Source: Ectocarpus siliculosus
Lineage: Eukaryota; Sar; Phaeophyceae; Ectocarpales; Ectocarpaceae
Assembly (NCBI GenBank): GCA_000310025.1
Contig: FN649743.1
Span: forward strand, 1,730,332-1,771,517
Direction: 5' to 3'
Length of the DNA: 41,186 nt
The translations under genes and the position numbers were made by a program. Under the pieces are notes generated by a model. The model was not told where the DNA came from. It made no database searches and saw nothing but the letters and a program-made list of their open reading frames with translations. Of the stretch, positions 1 to 20,776 are shown in pieces (the stretch's first letter is position 1; each line of letters begins with the position of its first letter).

Positions 1-513
1 ACCAACACCAGGCGGAGACGCTTGGCGGACAACGGGGGGAGGGACAACGGTAGAGGGGATTACATCACCGTCGCGGTACGAGGGAGGCAAGCGGGTGGCC
101 GATAGAGAGCATCCGATATCCGAATATGCGAAACTAAGCCGACCACCGAAAAGGTGCACACCCCTCTCATCCAACATTATCCTGTGCTTTTTCTGCGTGT
201 GGTGCAGAGAGAACAAGTTGAACGAAATCCCTGGTACTACGTACACGTCTGTCAATTGGACACAGAAATCCGCTTCTCCCGATCGACCTCCTGCCATGTG
301 AAATGCCAGATTGACACTACCTACGCACTCCACGCGCAAATAAGCACCATTGCCTACTTTGATGAATTCTTTGCCGGGGGGGACAGGCGAGATGTTGTAC
401 ATCTTGGAGCTGTTACTCACAAGGATGGCAACCCTGGGGGGACGTGTTCGTGGCTGCAAAGCTACATCGGACACGGGCATTGACTTTTGTTGAGAAGCAC
501 GATGACCACTAGA
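1..513 (-). mobile_element. Copia-type retrotransposon pol fragment (runs off the left edge)
   Basis: The minus strand is open from about 513 to the window edge. An in-frame ATG at 480 is followed by 160 codons without a stop. The translation carries the hallmark of the Ty1/copia Pol region just after the protease active site: a VGNG turn, then LTDVYVVPGISFNLFSLHH, the conserved 'L.DV..VPG..fNLfS' block before the integrase zinc finger. No protease D-S/T-G-A motif is present upstream, because a stop codon at about 514-516 and then a short gag remnant follow. The copy therefore appears internally deleted. Its 5' LTR is at 796-1121. A proline-rich stretch follows the conserved block toward the edge. 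Seen: open frame and motif. Inferred: non-autonomous, truncated copy. Confidence 0.8.
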
Positions 514-593
514 CTAAAAGTCAACGTTGACTACCCGGATGGTCTAATTTTACCGATTAGATCGCCTCCATCGGGGGGCTTGTCCACGCTCTC

Positions 594-722
594 TTATGCG
601 GGACGCTTCTCTTCGGTAAACTTGATTTTTTCTTGTACTCCCTTCTCCACTTCCTCTTTGATGTGCGCCGATAATGCTTGGCGGTCCTCTTCAGTAAAGC
701 TGCTGAGGTCGAGGGCTTCCAT
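594..722 (-). pseudogene. Probable gag N-terminus of the truncated copia element (42 codons)
   Basis: A short minus-strand frame begins with ATG at 722 and stops at 594. It encodes a charged, helix-prone 42-residue peptide beginning MEALDLSSF. It lies about 73 bases downstream of the LTR end at 796, where a copia gag start is expected, and it reads in the same direction as the pol fragment. It is in a different frame from pol. Only about 80 bases separate the two, far too few for the rest of gag, so the middle of the element has been lost. I do not recognise the peptide itself. An unrelated short exon cannot be excluded. Confidence 0.4.
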
Positions 723-795
723 GATCTACTTCTCTAGCCGAACCCTTTTATAGCTAACCTCACCTCGGGATCCCGTATGATATCACACGCTAGCG

Positions 796-1121
796 TGTTA
801 GGATGATCCGAACTGGGGGTAGCTTGTCGCAAGACGTGTGTTGAATAGGGTGTCGGCAACTCGGCGAACTCGCGCCAAGGAGGAAAGATGTGCTGGGCTT
901 GTTGTATAGACTTCTTCACATGAAAAACATGGACTCACATGAACACATGAACACATGAAGACATGGACACATGAACAGACATGGACTGCACGCACGCGTG
1001 CACGCACCACCATGAGGGGGCGACGCAGTATACAACAGGGGTACCTTGCACACCCTGGAAATACATTCCACGTACCACACAATCCTACAACCACTTGGCA
1101 TTGCTACAAGTATATCTATCA
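796..1121 (-). mobile_element. Copia 5' long terminal repeat (minus orientation)
   Basis: This segment matches 8214-8507 in opposite orientation. Shared blocks include GATATACTTGTAGCAATGCC near the 5' end, a CAACAGGGGTACCT block in the middle, and a block around CGTCTTGCGACAAGCTACCC near the 3' end. Read on the minus strand it starts TGATA and ends near CCTAACA, the TG...CA ends expected of an LTR. About 10 bases past the end lies TGATATCATAC, which partly resembles the usual initiator-tRNA primer-binding site of copia elements (TGGTATCAGAGC). Exact ends are uncertain by several bases. The copy is longer than its partner because of an internal ACATGA-type expansion. Confidence 0.65.
917..985. 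repeat. Imperfect (ACATGA)n tandem repeat
   Basis: Repeated ACATGA, ACATGG and ACACATGA words run for about 70 bases inside the copia LTR. The related LTR at 8214-8507 has a GT-repeat at the equivalent place instead, so this is a copy-specific expansion. Confidence 0.75.
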
Positions 1122-2089
1122 CACCGCGATGATTCAACATCCCTCCCCGGTAGAGTAGACCGCAGCTGGCTCTTCTCTAGAACCCGGAGCTCGTTTAATA
1201 GTACCGTTCGGCTATACGGCCGGCAGTCGATGCAAACACATCAACGGTGCACAAACTAAAATTGGACTATTGCTACGCACATGCACAAAACCGCTCGTTT
1301 CGACATGGTTCTTGTGAGAAAGGATTGGGTAACGTACAGCAAAAGCACCGTGCGGCCACTGGCTGCTGTAAATGAGGGCTTAACTACCCCTCCCCTCCCA
1401 GGCGTGGCAACATGAACTGACAGCGTGGACACGATCACCTGCAACTAGTAGAGGTAAAACTACTGGTCGTGGATCCGGACACGTAACGTCAAACCATAAT
1501 TCGAAGAACCAACAAGTCCAGCGATGCCAACGATTCACTTCGCAGCCTGGCAGATACGCACGGGAGGAGCCCCAGCAGTAGCACCGTATGCAACGTTGCA
1601 GGCTCTCGTTCTGGGCCCTGCTGGCACACAAGCATGTACCCGGTGCAATACTTTTTTCTCGCTCGCCTGCCGAAGGTACTTCAGTCGAGGAGAACACCGA
1701 GGTACTATTGTAGTTCCTTTTCAACGTTTCTGTAATACTCAACGTGTTCTTCGTTAATACGCATCATTAGGGTGCATGCAACAGAAAAGGTGGCTTACAT
1801 ATGCACTGGTGTAGTGGCAGCTCATCTCAAACCTTCTTTGACAATCAACATTTTCTGGGCACACGCGTACATCACGGCAAAAAAACAAACACAAACCACA
1901 GACGTCGCACTGCGCGGAGACGAGAAGGGGTCGAAAGCAGCAGTATCCCTCAGCTCAACAAAGCCATAATTAGAAGGCAACACCTTTCCGGCAATCGAGG
2001 TTTTAAGAAGTGCATGATGCACCAAACCTCCTCTGCTGTGGAGTAGAGCAGGAGGTTGCATTCGCCTGACCGATACACGCACAGTACGT
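1122..2089. other. Intergenic stretch between the copia LTR and the 3' end of DRG1
   Basis: No conserved coding segment or RNA gene is visible on either strand. The short open frames here lack recognisable domains. The last few hundred bases before 2090 would hold the DRG1 3' UTR and polyadenylation site, which I cannot place. Confidence 0.5.
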
Positions 2090-5000
2090 CTAGACCTTCT
2101 TCACGATCTGCACTACGTCTTCGTCGTTTAGGCGGTGGTCCTTGCCGGTCTTCATTGGCTGGTGCTTCACCGAGGACCCCCACACCCACGCGTACTTGAG
2201 GTGCGACAAAATATCCTGCCCACGACAAAAACAAAGCGGAGGGTACGGGGAGAGGAGAGGGGCGCTGACGGATGAAAAAGTGTTCGGCAAACCGCCGGGC
2301 GCCACCCCCCCGTGGACAATCATTCCTGTGTTGTTGATGACTTGGTCAGAGAGGGCAGTTTTCGGGCGCGAATCAACTGGCTACGCACTCAAGGCACGGA
2401 CGAACGTGAGGGCTCTCAAGGATGGGGGCGGCACACGCAACCGGAAAAAAAGAAAAAAAAGTGGAAGAGGGTAACGTACAGTAGTGCACTATTGTAGAAG
2501 CTCCGCAAAAACAAAACAACACAACAAAACCGCCTCTGTTACAATAATTGCTGTTGAGCTTGCGGCATAATACAGCCGTACAAGAAGCCGCGAGACATAT
2601 TCTCCGGCTAGCTGCGTGTGCAAAGATTCCAAACAAAAAAAGGCAGGCGTCGCGCAGGGGGAGATGTAAAAGCCACCACAAGCAGGCCTTCGGATCGAAA
2701 ACAGCAGAGCGCAAAATAGATGACACAAACCGGAGAAAGTTCTTACACCAACAGTTTCATTAACACTCGTCCTGGTAGCCGATTGAAAACACTGCAGGAC
2801 CCAGGGGTATCAGGGACACTCTCGTCTACCATAGCAGACGAAACACATGCAGAAATTCAGACACAGATCTGCAAAGTAAGGTCACCTTGTGTATCCGGTT
2901 GCAGAACATCTCGAGGGAGGGGTTGGTGTCGTGAAGGATGACGGGCTCGTTGTAGTCCGGGATCTGGCCCTTTGGCTTGGTGTAGATGCGGATCATGTTG
3001 CAGTAGTCCCACACCTTCTCCAGAAGCTGCGGCCATGGGGGAGGAAGGCGCGTGGGGATCGAGGAGCGGGCAAAGACGTGTGCGGCAAAACGGACAAGCG
3101 TGCGGGCGAAGTTGGGGCTCCGCAGTAGCCGATACGTAACTCTTCGCGTAGTCCTACTCCAGCAGCGGCAAGCAGAGCATCGACAACAGCAGTCGTTGGA
3201 GCGCTGATAACACGGAGCGAAAGTGGCGTGTCGGGGGCGGACATTTGAAGGAAAGGCTGAAACAAGTTATTCGTTGAAAAAAAAAAAAGAGGAAATCATG
3301 CGTCCTTCCAACAAGAAAAACGCAGTCGTACTTTGCATGAACAACAGAAAGCAGAAACAAAACACAAAGCCAGCACGTTGAGAAAAAAAAAAAAACACTA
3401 CCCAATTTTGAAGAAAAAAAAAAAAAGGCGCGCATCTTGGAAGACAAAACATTTGTACAGCAGTATGGTGCGACAGAAAAAGGGGGGAAAACACGTGAGC
3501 ATTCCAGTGCGGCAAAGAGAAGGAAAAACACATCCATCATGACCCTCGTCGCGGTTTGAAAAAAAAAGAAGGGCGCGCCTCTTGAAAGAAGACAAAACAG
3601 TCACATATGGTGCGACAGACGAAATGGCAAAAAAAAACGAGTACTTCCTGCGCGACAAGGAGAAGAAAAGAGCACGAACACGGACCTCGTCGATGTTCCA
3701 ACCGTGGGCCGCAGAAACCACCACGTGGTGCGGTATTTGACAGATGATGTCCAGCTCTTCGATCGTCACCTGGCGGACGCAGAGAGCAAAGCACACGAAA
3801 GTAATTTTTTCCACGATGCCATCCATCGAGACAAAACAGACAGGCGGTTAGGGGGGAGCGAGGTATGTCGGGAAAGTCTGTTTAGCCTAGACGCGCGTGT
3901 ACGTCGACCACGAGCCTTGGCTAAATCCGTACTCAGCCGTGCCAGCATTCGCTCGCCCCAAAGAAATTCTTGGAAGAGAACATACCATGGCAACTCGCGC
4001 TACATTGGGAGCTGTCCCAGCCGCGTCGGCGAGAACCCGAAGCGCTCCGGCCCGAAAACAGGTACCCACGAGGTCTACGGTCAAAGGCGTGGATTGCAAC
4101 ATGGAATGAGCTGGGGAGTCATATCCAGTGCTCTGGATTGGGAACACCACGAGAAAAGGCGCTGGTGTTCGTACGTGCTCAACAGGATGAACGTCGATAC
4201 ATTTGGCGAAGATCTCGCCAATGCGATCTCGCCAATGCGAGTATTTTGGGCATCTTGAGGAGCCAACCCCCGGTCGTACTTCAACCCATGCGTGAACTAC
4301 AAAGAGCAACGCGTTTGCGACGACAGCAGTACCCACTGGCCAATCGTGCCAACGCAGAGCGAGACAGGAAAACAAAAGAGGCGTTTTGTTCCACCAAGCA
4401 CACACACACCAAACAGACAGACCCACAGCCTTCTGTTGCAACAACGTCTACACGGCGATCGATCCGTACGATCTCTGATGTCATGCACAAAAAAAAAAAA
4501 ACATCGTTTCCAGTGACACATCGCACACCTTTAGCCACAACAGCAGTATGTGCCGTTTGAAAAAACTGTGCGGACAGAAGGTTGAGCTTCCCACAAAAAA
4601 AAAAAAAAACGCAAACACACACACACACACTCACGATAAATGAAAACGGGGGGGGACAAGGCGCAGCAAACAAGTGTCGGTACGCACCTGATCGATCTTG
4701 TTCATCACGTACAACGCCGGCATGTACTTCCGGTTCCCCTCCACGACGTCGATGAACTGGTCGATCGTCACGTCTTCCTTCACCACGACGTCGCAGCTGT
4801 GAAGCCGGTACTCTCGCAGCACCGACTGCACCACGTCGTGAGACAGCTCCGACTGGGAACACGTGGGCAACAAAAAACGCGTGACGTGGATTGGAGGGGG
4901 GGGGGGCAATCCAAGTTGCAACAACAGTTCACGCGTGCGGCTCGATGTCCACATTGCGGATGAATGCCACGGCCGGTACGTGGAACGTACACGTACTACT

Positions 5001-8000
5001 ATAGGTCTCGAAGCCCAGCAAGCGAAAGCCGCGCAGTTTCGTTGTTCCGGCGGTCGGAGTATTCGCGGAGCAGTCAGCCACACCTCCCCCACGGGCGTAC
5101 CGGTAGTGTAGCCAACAAGGCGTAGCACAGGGTGCACGTTGTGAACAGGGTCGTCGAACAGGCGTTGCCGAGCATCGTTTGGACTTGTCCGTCAAGCGCC
5201 GTTTCGTGCAACGGCTCTCGAGGAAACGGCTCTACAACTGCTGTGCTAACCGAAACAAGAACCAACAAAAGCGCGGTCTGCCTTTTCCCATCGATCCTGT
5301 CCGGTCTATGCATAGCACAAGATACCAGTACCCCAAGACATGAAACCTCCCGAAAGTTGAGGCAGCCCTTTTCCCCCCTTCCTCCCGGAAGGTGACAACA
5401 GAAGCACAACCATGAACAAGACCAACACCGCACACCATCACTTGAAAATCACCCCCCGAAAAACGACGAAACATGCACGAGCTACAAGGAAAATCCGTAA
5501 GCGCTCTTCGAGTGCCATTTTACCTGAGGCACGGGCCTCCTGGTCCACATCCTACCCGTGCGGAAACGCGGTGCAAACACAAACGCGTGACCGAAAAGAG
5601 CAAACAGTCACAGACGTCGCTGCCACGGGACGACGACGCCGGCGTGGTGTGGAACAACATACGACCAAAAGACCAATCAAATCAATCACAGACTTCGTTG
5701 CCACCACGACGCCGCGCCGCCCCCCACTTAGTGTCGACATTTTTTTTTTTTCTTTTGCGCTTCACCTGAGGCACGATTTCCTGGTAGTTCAGACCGCCCT
5801 TGTCCTTCTTGCGGAACACGATGTCCGGCGGCTTCTGGTTGAGGCGGATCCCGAATCCGTCCAGCTCCTTCTCGATCACCTTCTTGTGCGTCATGCTCTA
5901 CATTTTTTTTTTTTACAGTTGTGCAGCATCGAACGGCACACGATGACCGGACAACATCCACATCCAAGTAACGCACAAACGACGAGCAGGGGTGAGAAGA
6001 AGAAGGAACGCCAGATTTCTCTCGTTTCTGCGAGGGTCATACTCCAAACTCCAAACCAGGGAACACGCACCGACGTCGTTGCTGATTTCGGCGAGGTCTT
6101 GCAGGTGCTCGCATGATCCATGAGGACATTATTGCCGTTGCGGCTGCTATAAACCCAGCCGCTAGAGAGAAGTGGTCCCCAGCCGCTCCAAGCAGCAAAC
6201 AATACAACAACGGAAAAAAATACGTCGACGAATCCGACAAGCCGTTGTACAAGCTCTGCCTCTGTTGACTTCACCGGCTACGGTCGGTCATCGCGCTCGA
6301 GAGGAGTCTGCCGGTCACCTTCATCACGTCCAAGCAAATCAGCAGCATGTTGCACGTTCGGGCTGTGGAGATGACCTACGATCCCAACAGAAAGGCGGTG
6401 GAGGCACGGCGGTGGCAAGGAGAGGCACAAAAAGTCAAACCGGTGTCAAGATCAACGTACTCAACAGAAACATGGTGGCAGCAACACACACGTGCGCGTA
6501 AATGTACAAACGTGATCACCTTCCAACGAGACCAGCAAAGCCACCAATGCACCCAACTGCTACAGCGGTGGCGGCGGCAGCAGCAACACCGCTGAGAACA
6601 GCGGCCGCAAAACATGACCGGCGTGTATACCTGTCGTCCTCGACCCTTGCCGTCCTTAGCGCCCTCAATAATCCCGGGCAAATCCAACATCTGTATCTTC
6701 GCCCCTCTGTAGTTGAGCGTGCCGGGTACTGCAGTAAGCGTTGTGAACTGTTTTGTTTGGGTGGGTGCAAAGAAACGACGAGCACGAGCGAGCGGTACAA
6801 GGGCGAAGATATATAACACAACACAGAGACAAGAAGCGAAAGAACAAAAAAAACGTCACGAGTCTAAACGTGGACTTGGACTTCGTGCTCCCAACACACA
6901 ACGCGTCGAGAGCACTGTGCGGTGTTCGTTGGTGGACAGATGTTGCAGAGGAGGGCCCTCGCAACAAAAAACTTGATTCGAGAATAGGTAGGCGGAGGGG
7001 TTAGCAAAGGAACATCTAGGTGGTCGAAAGACCCCTCCTTTTTGTCAGCCATCGATGGCTACCGGGGAGCTGCTGGGTTGTTGGTTGGCGTGCAAGAAGG
7101 AAACAAGCGCCGCATGCAGGCAGTGTTCCGCACAAAGGTCTCAACAGTCGAGACACAGCGGTCTGCAAAAAATACATAGCAAGAGACAGGAACACAGATG
7201 TGCACATCGAGCGGATGAACTCAGGACATGTAGACACGCGAGACTTTGCAGATATATTGCAGGCGCAGAGAACAGACGAACAGAAAAGGGAAAGGAAAAA
7301 AAAAAAAAACTAACGATTGGCGTGGCTCTCCCACCTCATAGGCGGCGGCTTCGCTGTGGGTCCCTGTGAGCTTGGTGAGCAGGGTAGACTTCCCGACGGA
7401 GGGGAAGCCGACGAAGCCCACCCTGGTATCGCCGGCTTTGCTCACGTCGAAACCTCTGCCCCCTCCTCCGCCGCCTCCCCTGCCCCCGGAGTCTGCGTCG
7501 AGGAGCTCCCTGCGACCAATTGCGGAAACAGAGATGACACAAGAGGATGGCGGAGACGTTCACACATGAGAGGACATCCTGTGGACGCGAAACATCATGT
7601 ATCTGGTGATGCAGACGATAGATAGGGCACACCGTGGGTGCGAGATGCTGGCTGACTGCACGGAGGAAATGTAGGGAGGGCGGCATGAACGAAAGGCCCC
7701 GAAAAAAGGGGAAGAGCAAGGCATGCACTAGGTGTAGAATAGACAGCAGCACGCACAAAAAAAGAAGGAAGACATGGCCACCGGGGGAAGAGAAGAAGCA
7801 CCGCAAGGTTTGTGCGTGAGACTTGGGAGCATCTTGGGTGGAAGGACACATCGGAGGACATGCACTGGGACACCGAGTGTCCCGTGGACATGACGAAGCA
7901 AATGGTTCAAGAGACAAACACACCTACATGTCAAGGGGATGGCATACGATGCACCGCACGTTTCGACACGACAAAACATTTTTCCCGCCTTGGGTGGGCA

Positions 8001-10118
8001 ATGCATGCCATCTTGATACCAACCCTATCTGAAGCAGACTGGGTGTGGCCTACCCCAAAAGCGTTCCCACGTCTCAATTTACCACGCTCTCCTTTGGCCA
8101 GCAGCAGAAAACGTGCCGTAAGGCAGCACAAATAATCAAACAATGAAGCGTTAAACATGAACCATGTAACGAACAATGCAACCGACTACATCCGTCACAG
8201 TTTCGAAGTTTTCTGACTGATATACTTGTAGCAATGCCAAGTGGATGGTACGGAATGTTCCCATGGGGTGAGGTAGAGCGGAATACCGGGTAATTTGTGT
8301 GGTACGTGAAATGATTTCCCAGGGATGTGCTAGGTACCCCTGTTGTAACGGGGTCGCCCCCTCAACGGGGCATGTGTGTGTGTGTGTGAGTGAGTGGAGA
8401 CGATTAATCACAACAAACTTCCTCCTCGGCGCGAGCCCACCTAGTTGTCGACACCCTATTAAACACACGTCTTGCGACAAGCTACCCGCAGTGCCGATCA
8501 TCCTACAAATAACAGTCTCGGGGTCACAAAAACAATCTACCTGTCTTGAATTCAACGCCTACTTAAAAGGATGTGCCAGCTGCATGCAACCAACCTTTTT
8601 AGCTTGGCGACCTTAGCCTTGATGAGACCGAGGTGCTGGCTTGTCGCCTTGTTCTTCTGTGTCCTGGCATACTGAGAACAACCAGGACAGGCGCGGACGG
8701 ACGGAGGTACCGGGGAGGTACCAGGTGGGGGGGCGAGGTTGCTCAAAGAGGTGCAAGGATACGATAGGAAAAAAAAAGAGGGGGTACGTGGGTCCGAAGC
8801 TCTGGTGAAAAGTTGGTGAGTGTCCTCGAGTCCAACAAGGTTGAACGACCACCATCCAAAGGTTTCGATAAAACTCAAAAGCTTGCCGCGGTCTGTAATC
8901 TTTTAGTATCTTGCAAGGACACTAACTTGCCAGGATCAGCGCAACTACGGCTTTGTGAGTCCCACCCGTTCCGCCAAAATATCCAAAAAGCGCCCTCCGT
9001 TCTCGCGTAACGGTAGCCGAAACAAACGGTATGCGAGGGTGCTTGGCTGACGTCAAAAACACTACACAAACAATCAGCTTAGGAATTGACTCCCATTTCC
9101 CACGCTTCATTGTCCAAAAACCCACATGTACTGTTACTGTCGCGCGGTGGCTTTCTGAGTCCGCTTCCCCCGTTGTTCTGCCATTTCCCGTCATTTCACT
9201 ACTGTGGTTTGTCGGTGGCGAGTATACGCGCGCTCGGGACGTTCGATTTGATTGATGGGAATATCTAGCTTTGGGGTCAAATCCTGCATCAGCTATTGTT
9301 CTGCCGTGCATTGTTACCACAGCCTCGGTATTGTACCGCGTTCTGCTGCTGCTGTAGACCTTTCCGAATCCGTTCGCATGTACGCGGGATGGAGAACAAT
9401 GACATATGGTCGAGTTCGGATCATATTGACGCATGTGACATTGCCAAGTGATTTTGTCACGGGACTCCCGCGTTGGTGGAATCTTTCCGAATCACTGGCA
9501 GGTGTACATCGTCAATTGATAACCGCTTCGTTCCTGTGTTTGGCCTCTGTTGGGTGCTGGACAGGTTAACCTTCAGGCACACACACCGCGACTGACCGCA
9601 AATGCAGACGCTGTACATGTTGTATTGTACACACTGCTGTTGTCATGTACTGCTAGTCGCCCGTCTGCCGCACAATCATGACAGCGCGTGCAAAGCAGGA
9701 CCAGGTCAAACAAAATAAACAGCCCGGCCTCTCGCCGGACGAGATCAGCAGTCATTCGCGGTGTGCTGCTTGAACCTCTGGCACACACATGTCCGCAGCT
9801 GTTCGTTTGATGCTGTGTTGTTGAGTGGAGTCTTCCACTCGTGTTGCTCTTTGCCAACACCGCCGTTGCACCGTTGCAAAATAGTAAGTCTCTTGCTTGC
9901 ATGAGAGATAAGGCAGCACGAGAGATAATGCAGCACACCAGAAGTCAGCAATAGGTCCTCGCCGTGTCATAACTCCGGCGAGGTGTCGCTACGGCTGTAG
10001 GTGTGCCGTGTATAGGCAGCAGCAGCCTCTTACGAGACACACAACCCGCGTCGAGCAGAGTCGTGTTTCGTACCTCGTTCTCCAGCTCCTGAATCTTGGA
10101 CCTGATGCTGTCCGACAT
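2090..10118 (-). CDS. DRG1: Developmentally regulated GTP-binding protein 1 (DRG1/Rbg1), ten exons
   Basis: DRG1 is an Obg-family GTPase that binds ribosomes with a DFRP partner and supports translation elongation. Exons, 5' to 3': 10118-10074, 8671-8595, 7509-7335, 6747-6631, 6375-6319, 5897-5766, 4852-4688, 3769-3686, 3026-2886, 2215-2090. All introns are GT-AG. The joined frame is 372 codons plus stop, close to human DRG1 (367). The N-terminal helical part reads [15 protein letters not shown]. Walker A GFPSVGKS is at about 75-82, DLPG at 121-124, NKID at 252-255 and SAAHGW (G5) near 275-280. The S5D2L insert spans exons 5-7, and the TGS domain runs from RIYTKPKG (about 296) to VVQIVKKV at the end. 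The glycine-rich linker before the G domain is typical. The start at 10118 ([15 protein letters not shown]) matches the family N-terminus. Introns carry poly-T tracts, a duplicated segment (intron 8) and a solo LTR (intron 2). SAE1 diverges from the same promoter region. No key residue is missing. Confidence 0.96.
3407..3650. repeat. Two-copy direct repeat in DRG1 intron 8
   Basis: Segments at about 3407-3508 and 3555-3650 share, in order, a GAAAAAAAA run, GGCGCGC, CTTG, AAGACAAAACA, TATGGTGCGACAGA, and a further A-rich run. The offset is about 145 bases. They look like an imperfect tandem duplication. On the DRG1 transcript the A-runs become poly-U tracts. Confidence 0.6.
8214..8507 (+). mobile_element. 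Solo copia LTR in DRG1 intron 2
   Basis: This is homologous, in opposite orientation, to the LTR at 796-1121. It begins TGACTGATATACTTG and ends near CATCCTACA. No gag or pol sequence is attached on either side, so it looks like a solo LTR left by recombination. It lies antisense to DRG1 inside the intron from 7510 to 8594. A short GT repeat at about 8371-8390 replaces the ACATGA expansion of the other copy. I could not identify a convincing 5-bp target duplication. Confidence 0.6.
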
Positions 10119-10276
10119 TGTGGATTACTCTCTCCAGAGACGCCTGCTTTCGTTGCCTCCCACCCCTTCTCCGTGCTCCTCGTACCTGTGTGTGAGTGCT
10201 GCCTGTGGCAGCGGCGAGCGAGCTGTGTCCCTTGCGTTGCAATCGGCGGTGCCCCCACAGGCTGGTGAGCTTTATC
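10119..10276. promoter_or_regulatory. Probable bidirectional promoter between DRG1 and SAE1
   Basis: The two start codons (DRG1 at 10118, SAE1 at 10277) are divergent and only 158 bases apart, so both 5' UTRs and core promoters must share this segment, unless an upstream non-coding exon exists. No clear TATA box is visible. A TTGCAATCGG word at about 10236-10245 resembles a CCAAT-type element. A second in-frame ATG for SAE1 at 10196 would shrink the gap to 77 bases. Confidence 0.55.
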
Positions 10277-18899
<8,623 letters not shown>

Positions 18900-20776
18900 T
18901 CGCCACAACCTATAATAGAGTCTTCTCCAATACCCTTTAACTTCTGCTGTGATGTAGGGAAAAGGAAGGGCAGCGAGGCAATTTTGGGTCGCCTGGGGGG
19001 TGTTGTACCAAGTTGTAATCTTTCTAGGCACGTACGCTGTAATCGAGGTGCAGATTCTAGTAGGTGGGTGTTGCTGACGACCAGGAAAAGTCAACCGACA
19101 TCGATCGACAGACACGTGATGGCCACAGCAGTAGCCGGCCTAGAATGTAGTGGATGTGGTTTACCTCCATTGAACGGTGTCCGACGGGCGCGCGGCGGTT
19201 GGTTGCGGCCCCTTCGCCGTGTGGTTTTCTCCCCCTTCGCCGTGTGGCTTTGTCTCTAATCTACCTCATTCGAACGACAACCTCTGACACATGAAGGGCG
19301 ATGATACCGACACATCGATGACCTCTATCATGCGTGAGAATCAAGGTGCAACAATGACACACGCAGAGAGAGAGACAGACAGACAAACAGAGAACCAAGG
19401 ACGGCGCACCACCAGAGCGGGGTGACTTGAGTATTTATTGATGGTTTCGAAAGCAAGGATGGATCGCTTCTTGCGGACGGAAACGCGGGAGTTGAAGGCG
19501 CCCAGCATGGATATCGGCGAGCAACGACTGATTTTTCGCATCTCGCTTGCGCACGGGGGTGGCTGGTGTGCGGCTGGATCAATGCTTGCGAGCAAAGAAG
19601 GAGTGTGCGAGGTGCGAGAGAAAGAAGTGAGTGCAGCAGCACCAGTCAGACCACTGACAAGCTGACAAGAGGCCGAAGGTGTCATGCAGTCGAACATTTG
19701 ATTGAACGGTCACAGCCGACCGCAGTCGAATTTGTTTCAATTCAAGCGATTTTGGCCTGTGGTGCGCGGAGAAAAATCAATTGCTGATTCTGGGCAAAAA
19801 AACAAAAAACAGAGTATGCATGTCGCCCCGCTGCACTTATTAAGGAATAATAAAAAAACACACACAAAAATACTGCTATACATCACCGTGAACGAAGCCC
19901 CCTGTTTAATAATTCCTATAGAACCGATATCGAAATTGCCCTCCCGGGTGGGGGTGCGGGAGGGGGAGAAGACCCGATCACACAGTAAAATGTTCTCGGG
20001 TCGCCCTTGGGTCGCCCGTCATTTTTTTTGTTCGCGTACAAAAAAATGCTTGGCTTTGATGCATGCGTGTAAAATGATAGCGTATCTCAGGTGCAACTAA
20101 CTGCTGTCTGTGATGCTGCGCTCACGACTCTAGAGCTCCGGCGGCCGCCCCACGGTCTACATAGGCGGCCTCCAGCGCGGGGCCTAGGGGTGGCCTATTG
20201 TGTCCGGATTTTGTTTTCGCGGGTACACCTTGCATCACTCCACAGCAGTTGTAGTATGCCTGCCAACATACACACAAACTCATACTGTAAAGGGTCTACG
20301 CACAACATGAAAGGGTGATTACATAGCGGAGACCCGTTCGAGATGTTAGAAAGGTTTACCCATTAGACTACTTAGTCAGCGCTGACTCAGTAGTCTAATG
20401 GGTAAGCCTTTCTACCACGAGAAAACACTCTGTTCAGTGAGGGCATACTCATGTGAGCCTCCGGAGATGCAGAGATATTGTAGATCGGAGATCGCATTTC
20501 TCACGGCGGTCTCTCATTGGCCATACCTGACAGGCTCGCAACATCTACGAAGTGCGAACCACCTGCCAATAAAACAAACTGCGCAACCATGATGGCGGCT
20601 CGTCGCCTACCGTGCCGTGCAAGGCGGGAGGGTCGTACAATGGCTGCAAGCGAAGGCAGGTGCATCTGTCCTTCTGACACCCCTACACGCACAGGCAGAC
20701 CCACCGCCCGGAGATATAGTCGGCGCTGCTACTACAAGCAGTACGTCTGTCCTTGATCCTCCCACTGCCAATAGCG
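18900..20776. other. Intergenic region between SAE1 and SemiSWEET-like gene A
   Basis: No conserved coding sequence was recognised. It holds two adjacent copies of a 20-base word CCCCTTCGCCGTGTGGYTTT at about 19209 and 19232, A/T-rich stretches near 19795-19870, and the palindrome at 20347. A 118-codon minus-strand frame (19697-19341) has no recognisable domain. The SAE1 3' UTR begins here, and the gene A promoter lies at the far end. Confidence 0.5.
20347..20414. repeat. 68-bp near-perfect palindrome
   Basis: Bases 20347-20380 pair with 20381-20414 at 32 of 34 positions with no spacer (centre GTCAGCGCTGAC). Each arm read outward contains TAGTCTAATGG, a match to the pol III A-box consensus. 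It lies 360 bases upstream of gene A. Confidence 0.85.

Noticed and set aside
10196-10276. Upstream in-frame ATG of SAE1 at 10196
   Set aside because: It would add 27 non-conserved residues and leave only 77 bases to DRG1. ATG 10277 has a better context. It cannot be fully excluded.
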